In this document: positions 1 through 6,097 of the stretch, one piece after another
Layout of the letters: the number at the start of each line of letters is the position of its first letter
Numbering within the stretch: position 1 is the first letter of the stretch
Assembly: GCA_026984385.1 (NCBI GenBank)
Contig: JALSSH010000621.1
Location: 1 to 6,097 of the forward strand
Reading direction: 5' to 3'
DNA length: 6,097 bases
Source: Ardenticatenia bacterium
GTDB taxonomy: Bacteria > Chloroflexota > Anaerolineae > Aggregatilineales > Aggregatilineaceae
Translations under genes and position numbers: made by a program
Notes under the pieces: generated by a model
Seen by the model: the letters and a program-made list of their open reading frames with translations, nothing else
Database searches by the model: none
What the model was told of the DNA's origin: nothing

Positions 1-201
1 GTAGAGCTTGACCCAGTCCATGCCCAGACGATCTACCAGCGCGGGGTCAAGGGGGGTGTGCGGCCCAACGTGAATGCCGTAGCCCAAATGCGGGGCGGGG
101 AGTGTGTTTTGCTGGGCCGCGCTCGGGGACACAACCCCCAAGCTCGCGCCCAAGATGAGCGCGGCGCTCAGCAACAGTCGGAGAAGGGGTGCGCTTTGCA
201 T
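1..201 (-). CDS. Secreted protein, N-terminal fragment (signal peptide plus start of mature domain)
   Basis: Reading leftwards from an ATG at 201-199, the frame stays open for exactly 67 codons and leaves the window at position 1, so the C-terminus is missing. Residues 1-29 form a typical Sec signal peptide: a short start with Arg8, a hydrophobic core (residues 9-24, LLLSAALILGASLGVV) and a likely cleavage site after SAA (27-29). The product is therefore probably exported. The mature part starts QQNTLPAP and continues with GYGIHVG (40-46) and LGMDWVKLY (59-67). This resembles the first beta-strand region of TIM-barrel glycoside-hydrolase-like proteins common in Chloroflexota, but too little is present to name a function. 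The gene lies downstream of the sdh operon on the same strand but has its own promoter-like box. The start is supported by the signal peptide and by the TATAAT box just upstream; no Shine-Dalgarno sequence fits between them. Confidence is good that this is a gene, low on function. Confidence 0.75.
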   Translation of the reverse strand, partial: MQSAPLLRLLLSAALILGASLGVVSPSAAQQNTLPAPHLGYGIHVGPHTPLDPALVDRLGMDWVKLY

Positions 202-208
202 AGCGCCG

Positions 209-214
209 ATTATA
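209..214 (-). promoter_or_regulatory. -10 box (TATAAT) of the leftmost gene; predicted leaderless transcript
   Basis: The minus strand reads GGGTATAATCGGCGCTATG, a perfect consensus -10 hexamer with only seven bases between it and the ATG at 201. Transcription would be expected to start at about 201-202, giving a leaderless mRNA. No recognisable -35 hexamer lies 16-18 bp upstream (that position reads CCGCGC and overlaps the base of the hairpin element). The call rests on the -10 box and its position in front of a signal-peptide gene. Confidence 0.55.
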
Positions 215-223
215 CCCGCAAAC

Positions 224-342
224 GAGCGCGTGCGCGGGTTGGGCGCGCCGCCCGTGCGCCTTCGGCGCACTACGCGCGGCATCCGCCGCGCGTCAGCCGC
301 GCGGTGCGCGGCTAGGCGGCGCGCCCGATCCGGCGGGCGCTC
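224..342. repeat. Cloverleaf-like multi-hairpin inverted-repeat element
   Basis: A perfect 12-bp inverted repeat (241-252 with 315-326) encloses three perfect hairpins in direct succession. These are 254-260/264-270 (7 bp, loop TTC), 273-280/285-292 (8 bp, loop ATCC) and 295-302/306-313 (8 bp, loop GGT). The linkers between helices are only 1, 2, 2 and 1 nt. On the plus strand the basal stem continues to 18 bp (235-252 with 315-332) through U240-G327 and G238-U329 wobbles; on the minus strand those two positions are A-C mismatches. After a small internal loop a further 6 bp can form (224-229 with 337-342). Arm lengths do not fit a tRNA. The function is unknown: it could be a dispersed palindromic repeat, a structured RNA, a cruciform or protein site, or an unusual terminator for the sdh operon. 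The pairing is read directly from the sequence; any role is inference. Confidence 0.75.
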
Positions 343-352
343 AACGCGCGCC
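332..352 (-). terminator. Imperfect GC hairpin directly behind sdhB (possible terminator or mRNA 3' end)
   Basis: GGCGGGCG (332-339) pairs with CGCGCGCC (345-352) with one mismatch around the loop CTCAA. It begins four bases after the sdhB stop in the direction of transcription. There is no U-tract, so it is not a standard intrinsic terminator. It may protect the 3' end of the sdh mRNA or work together with the multi-hairpin element that follows. It partly competes with the outermost 6-bp stem of that element. Confidence 0.3.
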
Positions 353-356
353 AAAG

Positions 357-1079
357 CTACTCCACGCTGCCGCGCGCAATCGCCAGCTTCACCTCGCCGA
401 TAGCGCGCGTCACCTCGATCTCGCGTGGGCAGGCCATCGTGCAATTGTAGATGGTGCGGCAACGCCACACGCCGTCCGTCTCCGCCAAAATCTTGAGCCG
501 CTCCTCGGCGGCGTGGTCACGGCTATCGAAGATGAAGCGGTGCGCTTGCACAATCGCCGCCGGCCCCAGATAGTCCTGGTTGGCCCAAAAGCTGGGGCAA
601 GAGGTGGTGCAACACGCGCAAAGAATGCATTTGGTCGTGTCGTCGAAGCGTTCGCGGTCTTCCGGGCTTTGCAGCCGTTCGCGGCCATCTTCCGGTGGCG
701 GATCGTCGTTGACGAAGTACGGCATCACGCTTCGGTAGTGCTCAAAGAACGGCTCCATATCCACGATCAAGTCTTTGATTACGCGCAGCCCAAGCAACGG
801 CTCGATCTGGATGGTGAGGGCATCGCCTTCACCCAGCGTGTTGACCAGCACCTTACACGCCAAGCGGTTCATGCCGTTGATCCGCATTCCGTCCGAGCCG
901 CACACGCCGTGCGCACACGAACGCCGAAACGAAAGTGTGCCGTCCTGTTCCCACTTCACGCGGTGGAGCAGCTCCAACACGCGGTCGGTCGGCTCGACAT
1001 TGTCCAATGTATAGTCTGCCCAATAGGGCTTTTGATCTTTTTCCGGATTGAAGCGCCGGATGCGCAACGTAACCTGCAT
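357..1079 (-). CDS. sdhB: Succinate dehydrogenase iron-sulfur subunit SdhB
   Basis: This 240-residue protein is the electron-transfer subunit of Complex II. It passes electrons from FAD in SdhA to the membrane quinone site on the cytoplasmic face of the membrane. The N-terminal ferredoxin domain carries the [2Fe-2S] ligands C55, C60, D63 and C75, with Asp in place of the third Cys as in the E. coli subunit. The C-terminal domain holds [4Fe-4S] ligands C151, C154, C157 and C217, and [3Fe-4S] ligands C161, C207 and C213. Length and spacing are normal for the family. The start at 1079 has a GGAG motif 7 nt upstream and lies 28 bp behind sdhA, so it is the last gene of the operon. In CPSFWANQDYLGP (161-173), Ala166 stands where the E. 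coli enzyme has its quinone-site Trp164. This and the tail DGVWRCRTIYNC resemble menaquinone-type enzymes of Actinobacteria and Chloroflexota. Confidence 0.97.
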   Translation of the reverse strand: MQVTLRIRRFNPEKDQKPYWADYTLDNVEPTDRVLELLHRVKWEQDGTLSFRRSCAHGVCGSDGMRINGMNRLACKVLVNTLGEGDALTIQIEPLLGLRVIKDLIVDMEPFFEHYRSVMPYFVNDDPPPEDGRERLQSPEDRERFDDTTKCILCACCTTSCPSFWANQDYLGPAAIVQAHRFIFDSRDHAAEERLKILAETDGVWRCRTIYNCTMACPREIEVTRAIGEVKLAIARGSVE

Positions 1080-1107
1080 CGTTTGTCTCCCCCATCCACT
1101 CGCGGGC

Positions 1108-2907
<1,800 letters not shown>

Positions 2908-2938
2908 GGCTTCCCTCGGTAAGTCTCTTGGAATCGTC

Positions 2939-3934
2939 CTATTGCACAGAAGACAACATATCGGTAGCGAGCTTGTAGGCGGTTTCGTCCGCACCGGCGA
3001 TCAAAGCCGCCGCGCCCACCACGATCAGCGCAATCACGCCGAAGAAAATGGCCCAGTTGAGCGCACGGTTAACCCACACCGAGCGCGCGTAGTCGTTGAC
3101 GATGTAGCGCAGCCCGTTGAAGCCGTGAATGGCCGCAAGCGCCAGCAGCAGCCCGTCGTAAATGCGCCAAACCGCTACCCCTGCCAAGAGCGCGTTCCAG
3201 CGCGCGCCGACAAACTCAACCGCCGTACCGGATTGGTTGATCGCGTTCGTGCCGACCACTTCCAGCTCCGGCACGCCGGCGATATCAAAGACGCCCTGCA
3301 AAATATGCATCAGCACCAAATGGCCGAAGACCAGGGGCAAGATCAACACGCCCGAAACACGCATATACGTCCAAAGCGTGGCTTCCCAGCCGCCCGAGAG
3401 CTTGACCCCCTGGCTGCTTCGCGTCACCAGCCCGTAGAGGCCGGAAAGCGCCAGCGCCACCACAAGGATCACCACGAAGCCCATCACAAACAAGGATTGC
3501 GTTTGCACAATTTCGTCCAACGTGGCGATATCGCGGTCGCTGGTGTAAAAAGCCACCGTGTGGTCCAACATCACGGCGAAAGTCGGCACCAAAACGAGCA
3601 ACGTCAGGGCAAAAACGAGCAACGTGGCCCGTTCCTGATAGCGCCACCACTCCGGTTTATAGTCCAACGTCACGATGCGCAACCCGTTCAGCGCGTGAAA
3701 AACCACGCTGGCGACCAGGAAAAACTCACCGATGGTGAAAAGTGGGCTTTGATACTCACGGATGGCCTGCTCGTAGTCGCTGGGGTAAAAGGCCGCCCAA
3801 GAAGTATCCACCACGTGCAAAATCAAAAAGACGATCACTCCCAGGCCTGTGAGCCGGTGAAGTACCCAGGCCCACTGGCCTACCTTGCCGCGATAGCGCA
3901 AGGTCTCAGTAACGGTTGTCGCTAAAGCCGTCAT
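2939..3934 (-). CDS. sdhC: Fused succinate dehydrogenase membrane anchor (SdhC-SdhD single chain, heme b)
   Basis: This 331-residue membrane protein is the first gene of the sdh operon and takes the place of two separate anchors, which are usually about 115-130 residues each. Hydrophobic segments lie near 24-46, 66-90, 103-127, 146-170, 190-215, 248-275 and 290-313, seven in all. The first half looks like SdhC: HRLTG (26-30), then H80 in FHALNGLR ending in D91-Y92. The second half repeats the pattern: MRVSG (191-195), then H270 in IHGFNGLR ending in D281-Y282. H80 and H270 correspond to the E. coli heme ligands SdhC H84 and SdhD H71; the +11 spacing to the Asp is the same, and D281-Y282 matches the SdhD quinone-site pair. 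Segment 4 has no counterpart in ordinary anchors and would restore topology between the two halves. The start at 3934 has GGAGG 9 nt upstream; a further in-frame TTG at 4000 lacks a ribosome site. An assembly error merging two genes is unlikely, because the linker is an intact helix. Confidence 0.88.
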   Translation of the reverse strand: MTALATTVTETLRYRGKVGQWAWVLHRLTGLGVIVFLILHVVDTSWAAFYPSDYEQAIREYQSPLFTIGEFFLVASVVFHALNGLRIVTLDYKPEWWRYQERATLLVFALTLLVLVPTFAVMLDHTVAFYTSDRDIATLDEIVQTQSLFVMGFVVILVVALALSGLYGLVTRSSQGVKLSGGWEATLWTYMRVSGVLILPLVFGHLVLMHILQGVFDIAGVPELEVVGTNAINQSGTAVEFVGARWNALLAGVAVWRIYDGLLLALAAIHGFNGLRYIVNDYARSVWVNRALNWAIFFGVIALIVVGAAALIAGADETAYKLATDMLSSVQ

Positions 3935-3992
3935 AATGGCTTGCCTCCGTAAAATAGGTACGTGTACAGCACTAATTTTCGTAAAGGCCAGT

Positions 3993-4019
3993 TTGCTCAA
4001 ACGCTCAAATAGGTATAAT
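3993..4019 (+). promoter_or_regulatory. Candidate plus-strand promoter with perfect TATAAT and no gene close behind
   Basis: TATAAT occupies 4014-4019, and TTGCTC at 3993-3998 could serve as the -35 element, though the 15-bp spacer is short. Transcription would start near 4026 and run 270 nt before the zinc-finger gene. It could give a long leader for that gene or a small RNA. The box lies in the sequence context GGTATAATC, as does the -10 of the leftmost gene. The -35 match is weak. Confidence 0.35.
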
Positions 4020-4042
4020 CCCTCCTACGCGCAATAGCTCAA
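4012..4042 (-). promoter_or_regulatory. Candidate promoter of the sdh operon
   Basis: On the minus strand TTGAGC (4042-4037) is followed after 19 bp by TATACC (4017-4012), which would start transcription around 4005 with a leader of about 70 nt before the anchor gene at 3934. The match is only moderate. TTGAGC also occurs at 4008-4003 and 4000-3995, and a TATAAA lies at 4055-4050, so the true promoter could be one of several positions. It overlaps the plus-strand TATAAT box. Confidence 0.2.
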
Positions 4043-4224
4043 TGCCTTATTTATAACGGCACTTGCTTTTGCGCGCACGTGCCAAGCGTCACCGTTTGCG
4101 ATGATGAAGCACAATGCGCTTTAGATCAATCTCGTAAATGCGCGCCGAGCGGCTCAAGGTATTTTTCGTCTCTCGCTCACTCGATTTTGCAAACACACGG
4201 CCCAGACCCCGAAAAAGCGCATTT

Positions 4225-4253
4225 TTGCTCCTGACCCGCCCCTTGGCTACAAT
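4225..4253 (+). promoter_or_regulatory. Promoter of the zinc-finger / lspA unit
   Basis: TTGCTC (4225-4230) and TACAAT (4248-4253) are separated by an optimal 17 bp. The -10 matches the consensus in five of six positions. The predicted start near 4260 leaves a leader of about 36 nt before the ATG at 4296. Confidence 0.5.
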
Positions 4254-4295
4254 TAGCGGGTCGCTCCATCATGTCGAGAGATCGGGGCTTTTGCC

Positions 4296-4655
4296 ATGAC
4301 AACCACCAAAGAGGAACTGTACGCCGTCTTGTTAGAGCTGCAACGCACCTATCAAGCTAAATTGGCTCAAATCGAAAAAAACAAGGCGCTGGATATCAGC
4401 GGCACAGGGTATACCAACCACCAAGCCGACGACGCGACCATGGTCTACGACCAAACCGTCAGCGTTTCCACTTCGCGGGCAGCCAAAACACGCTTGCGCC
4501 AGATCGAAGAAGCGTTGGCGCGGTTTGAAGAAGGAACATATGGAACATGCGAGCGTTGCGGCAAGGAAATTGACATCGCGCGGCTAGAGGCCATCCCGTA
4601 TACCGCGTTTTGTCTGCGCTGTGCAGAAGCGCGCGACTATCGCGCCGGCAGGTAG
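4296..4655 (+). CDS. TraR/DksA-family C4-type zinc-finger protein
   Basis: This is a 119-residue, small, charged, cytoplasmic protein. Residues 4-33 and 58-80 are predicted to form the two helices of a coiled coil. The connecting tip region holds NHQADDAT (41-48), the place where DksA-type proteins carry acidic residues that reach into the RNA polymerase secondary channel. A four-cysteine zinc finger follows: C85, C88, C106 and C109 (CERC ... CLRC) in the typical setting YGTCERCGKEI and RLEAIPYTAFC. Family members modulate transcription initiation, sometimes with ppGpp; whether this one does is inference. It is shorter than E. coli DksA (151 residues) and lacks the C-terminal helix, so it is closer to TraR or to DksA-like proteins of Gram-positive bacteria. 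Only a weak GGGG (4283-4286) precedes the start. Its stop is 1 nt before the lspA ATG, and the two genes share a promoter and terminator. Confidence 0.92.
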   Translation: MTTTKEELYAVLLELQRTYQAKLAQIEKNKALDISGTGYTNHQADDATMVYDQTVSVSTSRAAKTRLRQIEEALARFEEGTYGTCERCGKEIDIARLEAIPYTAFCLRCAEARDYRAGR

Positions 4656-4656
4656 C

Positions 4657-5229
4657 ATGACCTCCACACCTCCCCCTTCCCCTGCTCGCTTTTCTCGCGT
4701 TGCCATGTTGTTACGTTGGGCGTTTTTGGCCGGTGTGGTTGCGCTGGTGTTGACCGCTGACCAGCTCAGCAAGGCTTACGCTGTCACCCATTTGCAGTGG
4801 GGCGAATCGTGGATGCCTCTCGACACAGTGCACCCATTTTTCCGCTTCACGTTGACCCACAACACCGGCGCCGCTTTTGGCCTGTTTCCACAAGGTGGGG
4901 CCGTTTTCTTGCTGATTGCGCTGGTGGTGGCGGTGGTGATCCTCTACTACTATCGGCGCTTGCCGCCCGGGGCGTGGCTGGTACGCTTGGCGCTGGGCTT
5001 GCAACTGGGGGGCGCGTTGGGGAACGTTGTGGATCGGCTGCGGCAAGGATATGTGGTAGACTTTTTGGAAGTCCCACACTGGCCGGTTTTTAACGTGGCC
5101 GATAGCTGTATTGTGGTCGGGGTGGTGTTGTTGGGGTTTGTGATGTGGCGAGAAGAACGCCGAGCGGCGCGTCAGGCTGAGAGTGAGGACTATCCCGAAA
5201 GCTCGCAACCCAACGCGCTCTCCGGTTAA
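4657..5229 (+). CDS. lspA: Lipoprotein signal peptidase II (prolipoprotein signal peptidase)
   Basis: This 190-residue integral membrane aspartic protease cleaves the signal peptide of diacylglyceryl-modified prolipoproteins before the +1 Cys. Conserved boxes are all present: DQLSKA (35-40), THNTGAAFG (67-75), GGALGNVVDRL with catalytic D126, and VVDFLEV followed by FNVADS with catalytic D149. Four membrane segments lie near 18-36, 80-98, 107-124 and 150-164. The cytoplasmic tail after residue 165 is charged and slightly longer than usual. The start at 4657 is one base after the stop of the zinc-finger gene and has only a weak AGG upstream, so translation probably depends on re-initiation. 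ATG 4705 would give a shorter N-terminus closer to the usual family start, while a GTG at 4621 would overlap the upstream gene. The pairing of a TraR/DksA-like gene with lspA is seen in several phyla. Confidence 0.95.
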   Translation: MTSTPPPSPARFSRVAMLLRWAFLAGVVALVLTADQLSKAYAVTHLQWGESWMPLDTVHPFFRFTLTHNTGAAFGLFPQGGAVFLLIALVVAVVILYYYRRLPPGAWLVRLALGLQLGGALGNVVDRLRQGYVVDFLEVPHWPVFNVADSCIVVGVVLLGFVMWREERRAARQAESEDYPESSQPNALSG

Positions 5230-5237
5230 AGCGTGGA

Positions 5238-5268
5238 CCGAACGCATGGAAGCGTTCGGCCTTTTGTT
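5238..5268 (+). terminator. Intrinsic terminator behind lspA
   Basis: A perfect 8-bp stem, CCGAACGC (5238-5245) with GCGTTCGG (5252-5259), has a six-base loop ATGGAA and is followed by CCTTTTGTT. It starts eight bases after the lspA stop. No T-run follows it on the minus strand, so it probably terminates only the plus-strand transcript. Confidence 0.85.
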
Positions 5269-5286
5269 CGCAACCGGTTCGTCAAC

Positions 5287-6097
5287 CTACCAGGCGTAAG
5301 CTTCCGGCGCAGGGCCGCCCGGCCCGGGCCAGATTTCGTCTAACTTAGCCAAAGCTTCCTCGTCCAACGTGATCTCCAAAGCGCGCACACTGCCTTCGAG
5401 TTGCTCCATCGTGCGCGGCCCGATGATCGGCGAGGTGACCGCCGGATTGTGCAACAGCCACGCCAATGCCACATCTGCCGGTTTTTCGCCCAGCTCCTTG
5501 CAAAATGCCTCGTACTTTTCCAGTTGCGGGCGCAGTTCCTCGATGCGTTTTTGCGCATCTTCGGACATACGTCGCCCTTCGCTCACTTTTTGCAGCGCGC
5601 CCCCCAAAACACCGCCCGCCAGCGGACTCCAAGGAATCACGCCCAAGCCGTAAGCCTGACAGGCGGGCAATACTTCCAGTTCGACCGTGCGCGCAGTCAG
5701 GTTATAGAGGCTCTGCTCGCTGACCAAGCCCAGGAAATGCCGTTCATGCGCGGCACATTGTGCTTGGGCGATGTGCCAGCCGGCAAAATTGCTGCTCCCC
5801 ACGTAAAGCACCTTCCCTTCGTGGACGAGCTGCTCCATAGCCTGCCAGACTTCTTCCCAAGGCGTGTCGCGGTCAATGTGGTGCATCTGATACAAGTCGA
5901 TATGGTCGGTTTGCAAGCGGCGCAAGCTATCCTCACACGCACGCTTGATATGATACGCCGAGAGACGCGACTCGTTCGGCCATTCACCCATGCGCCCGAA
6001 AACTTTGGTCGCCAACACGATCTTTTCCCGCCGACCGCCCCCTTGTGCCAGCCAACGCCCGATGATCTGCTCGGTGATGCCTTCACCGAGCTTCCAA
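5287..6097 (-). CDS. Aldo/keto reductase, N-terminus outside the window
   Basis: The frame is open from the right edge (first full codon at 6096) to the TAG at 5287-5289, giving 269 residues. It belongs to the NAD(P)H-dependent aldo/keto reductase superfamily, TIM-barrel enzymes that reduce aldehydes and ketones in the cytoplasm. Family marks visible here, counting from the first full codon, are KLGEGITEQIIG (2-13), the catalytic Lys31 in LATKVFG, and the catalytic His72 in DLYQMHHID. SSNFAGW, SEQSLYNLTAR and the barrel-end IPWSPLAGGVLGG follow. The cofactor-site segment SPIIGPRTMEQLEGS comes next, and the C-terminus is PGPGGPAPEAYAW. The other two catalytic residues (Asp, Tyr) would lie in the missing N-terminal 50-60 residues. 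The gene is convergent with lspA, 57 bp apart. It most resembles the broad YajO/IolS/GPR-like group; the substrate cannot be assigned. An in-frame GTG at 6018 is not the start, because homology continues upstream of it. Confidence 0.95.
   Translation of the reverse strand, partial: WKLGEGITEQIIGRWLAQGGGRREKIVLATKVFGRMGEWPNESRLSAYHIKRACEDSLRRLQTDHIDLYQMHHIDRDTPWEEVWQAMEQLVHEGKVLYVGSSNFAGWHIAQAQCAAHERHFLGLVSEQSLYNLTARTVELEVLPACQAYGLGVIPWSPLAGGVLGGALQKVSEGRRMSEDAQKRIEELRPQLEKYEAFCKELGEKPADVALAWLLHNPAVTSPIIGPRTMEQLEGSVRALEITLDEEALAKLDEIWPGPGGPAPEAYAW

Larger units (their letters stand above)
3935..4295. other. Divergent intergenic region between the sdh operon and the zinc-finger gene
   Basis: About 360 bp without a convincing protein gene. 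It contains two plus-strand promoter-like sites (3993-4019 and 4225-4253) and candidate minus-strand sdh promoter elements. The 9-bp sequence AAATAGGTA occurs exactly twice (3952-3960 and 4007-4015). GCTCAA occurs four times (3995, 4003, 4037, 4152), two of these as a tandem 8-bp near-repeat. An imperfect 9-bp stem lies at 4058-4083 (GGCACTTGC / GCACGTGCC, one mismatch) without a T-tract. Short minus-strand frames exist at 4090-4222 but are too small to call. Confidence 0.6.

Noticed and set aside
235..345. Integron attC site or tRNA-like gene at the cloverleaf element
   Set aside because: Core-like heptamers GTTGGGC (238-244) and GCTCAAC (339-345) occur but in the opposite order to attC (which has RYYYAAC first). 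Arm lengths of 12-18, 7, 8 and 8 bp, and the lack of tRNA consensus bases, exclude a tRNA.
58..403. Plus-strand frames of 85 and 99 codons at the left end
   Set aside because: They are Arg/Ala-rich, run through the hairpin element and antisense to the signal-peptide gene and sdhB, and have no recognisable domain.
2908..2994. Longer N-terminus for SdhA, starting at 2994
   Set aside because: It would overlap the end of the anchor gene, has no ribosome site, and adds residues unlike the family. The ATG at 2907 has GAGG at good spacing.
3935..4000. Longer N-terminus for the fused anchor, from a TTG at 4000
   Set aside because: No ribosome site precedes the TTG, while ATG 3934 has GGAGG 9 nt upstream and begins just ahead of the first helix.
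4211..4226. AAAAAGCGCATTTTT as a possible terminator
   Set aside because: The A/T arms enclose only five bases, there is no GC stem, and it sits on the -35 element of the zinc-finger promoter.

Overview
The window (6,097 bp, moderately high GC) looks like ordinary chromosomal DNA from a free-living bacterium. The best guess is Chloroflexota (an Anaerolineae/Caldilineae-like lineage). That guess rests on the style of the succinate dehydrogenase subunits, on a secreted protein whose mature N-terminus carries a 'lGmDWVKlY'-type motif, and on a DksA/TraR-like zinc-finger gene next to lspA. It is inference; no marker gene is present. Nothing suggests phage, plasmid, transposase or CRISPR content.

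Layout, left to right. (1) Positions 1-201, minus strand: the first 67 codons of a signal-peptide protein that runs off the left edge, with a TATAAT box so close to its ATG that the mRNA should be leaderless. (2) Positions 202-356: a very GC-rich intergenic stretch. It holds an almost fully paired cloverleaf-like inverted-repeat element: a basal stem of 12 perfect pairs (18 with G-U wobbles on the plus strand) enclosing three perfect hairpins. A further imperfect hairpin lies directly behind the sdhB stop. (3) Positions 357-3934, minus strand: a three-gene succinate dehydrogenase operon in the order membrane anchor - sdhA - sdhB. The membrane anchor is one 331-residue polypeptide that appears to fuse SdhC and SdhD through an extra bridging helix. 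(4) Positions 3935-4295: a divergent intergenic region with promoter-like boxes on the plus strand, candidate sdh promoters, short direct repeats and no convincing gene. (5) Positions 4296-5229, plus strand: a two-gene unit, a TraR/DksA-type zinc-finger protein followed after 1 nt by lspA (lipoprotein signal peptidase), closed by a clear intrinsic terminator. (6) Positions 5287-6097, minus strand: an aldo/keto reductase whose N-terminus lies beyond the right edge.

The sdh genes together encode Complex II. SdhA oxidises succinate on covalent FAD, SdhB carries electrons through [2Fe-2S], [4Fe-4S] and [3Fe-4S] clusters, and the fused anchor holds heme b and the quinone site. LspA removes signal peptides from prolipoproteins, and the small zinc-finger protein probably acts on RNA polymerase. 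The two observations most worth following are the multi-hairpin element at 224-342 and the single-chain SdhCD anchor.
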